Of a stretch of 64,000 bases of DNA, positions 63,209 to 64,000 are shown in pieces. This DNA comes from Streptomyces sp. A2-16 (lineage in GTDB: Bacteria; Actinomycetota; Actinomycetes; Streptomycetales; Streptomycetaceae). The notes beneath the pieces were generated by a model, which saw only the letters and a program-made list of their open reading frames with translations, did no database searches and was not told where the DNA came from. A program made the translations under genes and the position numbers. The DNA lies in assembly GCF_018128905.1 (NCBI RefSeq), contig NZ_CP063808.1, positions 6,696,001-6,760,000 on the forward strand, written 5' to 3'. How positions within the stretch are numbered: the stretch's first letter is position 1; each line of letters begins with the position of its first letter.

Positions 63209-63232
63209 GGTTCGTCTGGCGGCATCCGGTCC

Positions 63233-63265
63233 GTTGCGGCTGGTCGCGCAGTTCCCCGCGCCCCT
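63233..63265 (+). repeat. Dispersed 33-bp element, copy B
   Basis: The sequence is identical to 46810-46842. It fills the short gap between the end of the membrane gene pair and the stop of the convergent GNAT gene, where a terminator would be expected. No inverted copy completes a hairpin here. Confidence 0.85.
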
Positions 63266-63271
63266 AAAGAC

Positions 63272-63769
63272 TCATGCGGTGGCCGCATATGTTCCTGCGG
63301 GCTTCTCCAGGACGATCATCGGGACTCCGTCCGCGCCCTCCGACGTGCCCACCGTCTGGTAGCCGACCTTGCGGTAGAGGCGGAGGTTGCCCTCGCTGCG
63401 GTGGCCGGTGTGGAGGCGGAAGCTCGTCGCTCCGCGCTCGTCCGCCAGAGCCGCTTCCGCCGCCCGGAGGAGCCTCGCGCCGATGCCGTGGCCCTGGAGG
63501 CGGGGGTGGACGCAGAGTTTGCCGATGGCGGCCGAGCCGTCCTCGGTGACGCGGCCGCGGACCGAGCCGACCACCTCTTCTCCCAGGCGGGCCACGAAGA
63601 CGCAGTCCGAGACCACCTCCGCGCGGACCGAGTCCAGGGTCTGGACGAGCGGATCGATGCGGTAGTTGCCGTACAGCGCCGCTTCACTCTGGAAGCACAG
63701 GTACTGCAGCCTGAAGATCTGCTCCGCGTCCTGCTCGGCCGCCGCAGAGATGGTCACGCTCATGCCCAT
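63272..63769 (-). CDS. GNAT N-acetyltransferase
   Basis: A 165-residue acetyltransferase with the acetyl-CoA binding block IGKLCVHPRLQGHGIGARLLRAAE and the following LHTGHRSEGNLRLYRKVGYQ. The ATG at 63769 is preferred over the ATG two codons later because GGGAGG is spaced 9 bases from it. Substrate is unknown. It lies downstream of the sigma factor gene on the same strand, 46 bp away, and may be co-transcribed with it. Confidence 0.9.
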   Translation of the reverse strand: MGMSVTISAAAEQDAEQIFRLQYLCFQSEAALYGNYRIDPLVQTLDSVRAEVVSDCVFVARLGEEVVGSVRGRVTEDGSAAIGKLCVHPRLQGHGIGARLLRAAEAALADERGATSFRLHTGHRSEGNLRLYRKVGYQTVGTSEGADGVPMIVLEKPAGTYAATA

Positions 63770-63814
63770 GTGCGCACGCCTCCCGCTCACCTGATCGCCT
63801 GTTGTCCCCCACTC

Positions 63815-64000
63815 CTATCCCCGCACCCGGTGCGCCGCAACCTCCGGCGAGAGCAATCGCCGAAGACATCCCAGGCATCTGGAACGTTCCGGACCGAGAC
63901 TGCCCTGTGAGATACCCAACTCCCCCGCGATCTCCCGGTAGGTGAGGTCCCTCGGGGAGAGGAGGGCCGCCATGAGCGAGGGGCAGCGGCCGGGCAGACG
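63815..64000 (-). CDS. Sigma-70-family RNA polymerase sigma factor (C-terminal part)
   Basis: Only the last 61 codons are present, entering from the right edge and ending at TAG 63817-63815. They contain a region-4 helix-turn-helix (SPRDLTYREIAGELGISQGS followed by LGPERSRCLGCLRRLL), which recognises the -35 element. From the length of the visible region 4 and the location, it is probably an ECF-type sigma factor. The rest of the gene, and any anti-sigma partner, lie outside the window. Confidence 0.85.
   Translation of the reverse strand, partial: RLPGRCPSLMAALLSPRDLTYREIAGELGISQGSLGPERSRCLGCLRRLLSPEVAAHRVRG

Overview
The window is a high-GC, gene-dense piece of a Streptomyces chromosome. 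Diagnostic content includes SsgB, the actinobacterial phosphatidylinositol-mannoside genes, a long-tailed RelA, PGPGW and CGNR proteins, and many GTG starts with GTGA or ATGA overlaps. From memory, the gene order closely follows the S. coelicolor core region around relA, ruvCAB, pdxST, thrS, ssgB and cobT; this should be confirmed by alignment.

Layout. Positions 1-1654 hold the end of a cyclophilin and a DUF349 protein. Positions 1722-11007 are minus strand: relA, apt-secF-secD-yajC and ruvBAC. Positions 11123-13442 carry a YebC-family regulator and pdxT/pdxS (PLP synthesis). Positions 13613-17399 carry a membrane protein and the three-gene PI-mannoside operon (PI-phosphate synthase, acyltransferase, PimA). 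Positions 17672-25317 hold an EF-G-like GTPase, a membrane protein, a HIT protein, a potassium channel and thrS. Positions 25408-31210 hold a DUF4365 pair, a DnaQ-like exonuclease, tRNA-Val, an SRPBCC protein and a large membrane protein. Positions 31281-37844 are a rhamnogalacturonan-utilisation operon (binding protein, two permeases, YesL-like protein, exo-lyase) with LacI-type operator palindromes in front. A second identical tRNA-Val follows.

Positions 38376-44664 hold a PGPGW protein, ssgB, a CGNR regulator, small membrane proteins, a DsbA-like protein, a double GNAT and a chorismate/aminodeoxychorismate gene pair. Positions 44843-45310 are five tRNAs (Gly, Cys, three Val). Next come a zinc-ribbon protein, a phosphotransferase, a Ser/Thr kinase and a SpoU methyltransferase. 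Positions 50847-57832 are corrinoid genes (CysG-like fusion, BluB-CobT fusion, CobL). Positions 58747-61398 are the metNIQ methionine transporter, preceded by a small Cys/Met-rich open reading frame that looks like an attenuator leader. The window ends in the C-terminus of a sigma factor.

The strongest candidates for something under-described are (i) the 28-codon leader ending in CMCRMCAC before metN, apparently leaderless; (ii) a recurring pattern of unrelated GC-rich tandem repeats that begin at, or include, gene stop codons (13569-13632, 14383-14567, 40298-40380, 49636-49966); (iii) a dispersed 33-bp element that is sometimes built into terminators; and (iv) a cobT gene fused to BluB behind a disordered extension of about 765 residues. 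No CRISPR array, insertion sequence, prophage or biosynthetic cluster is visible.
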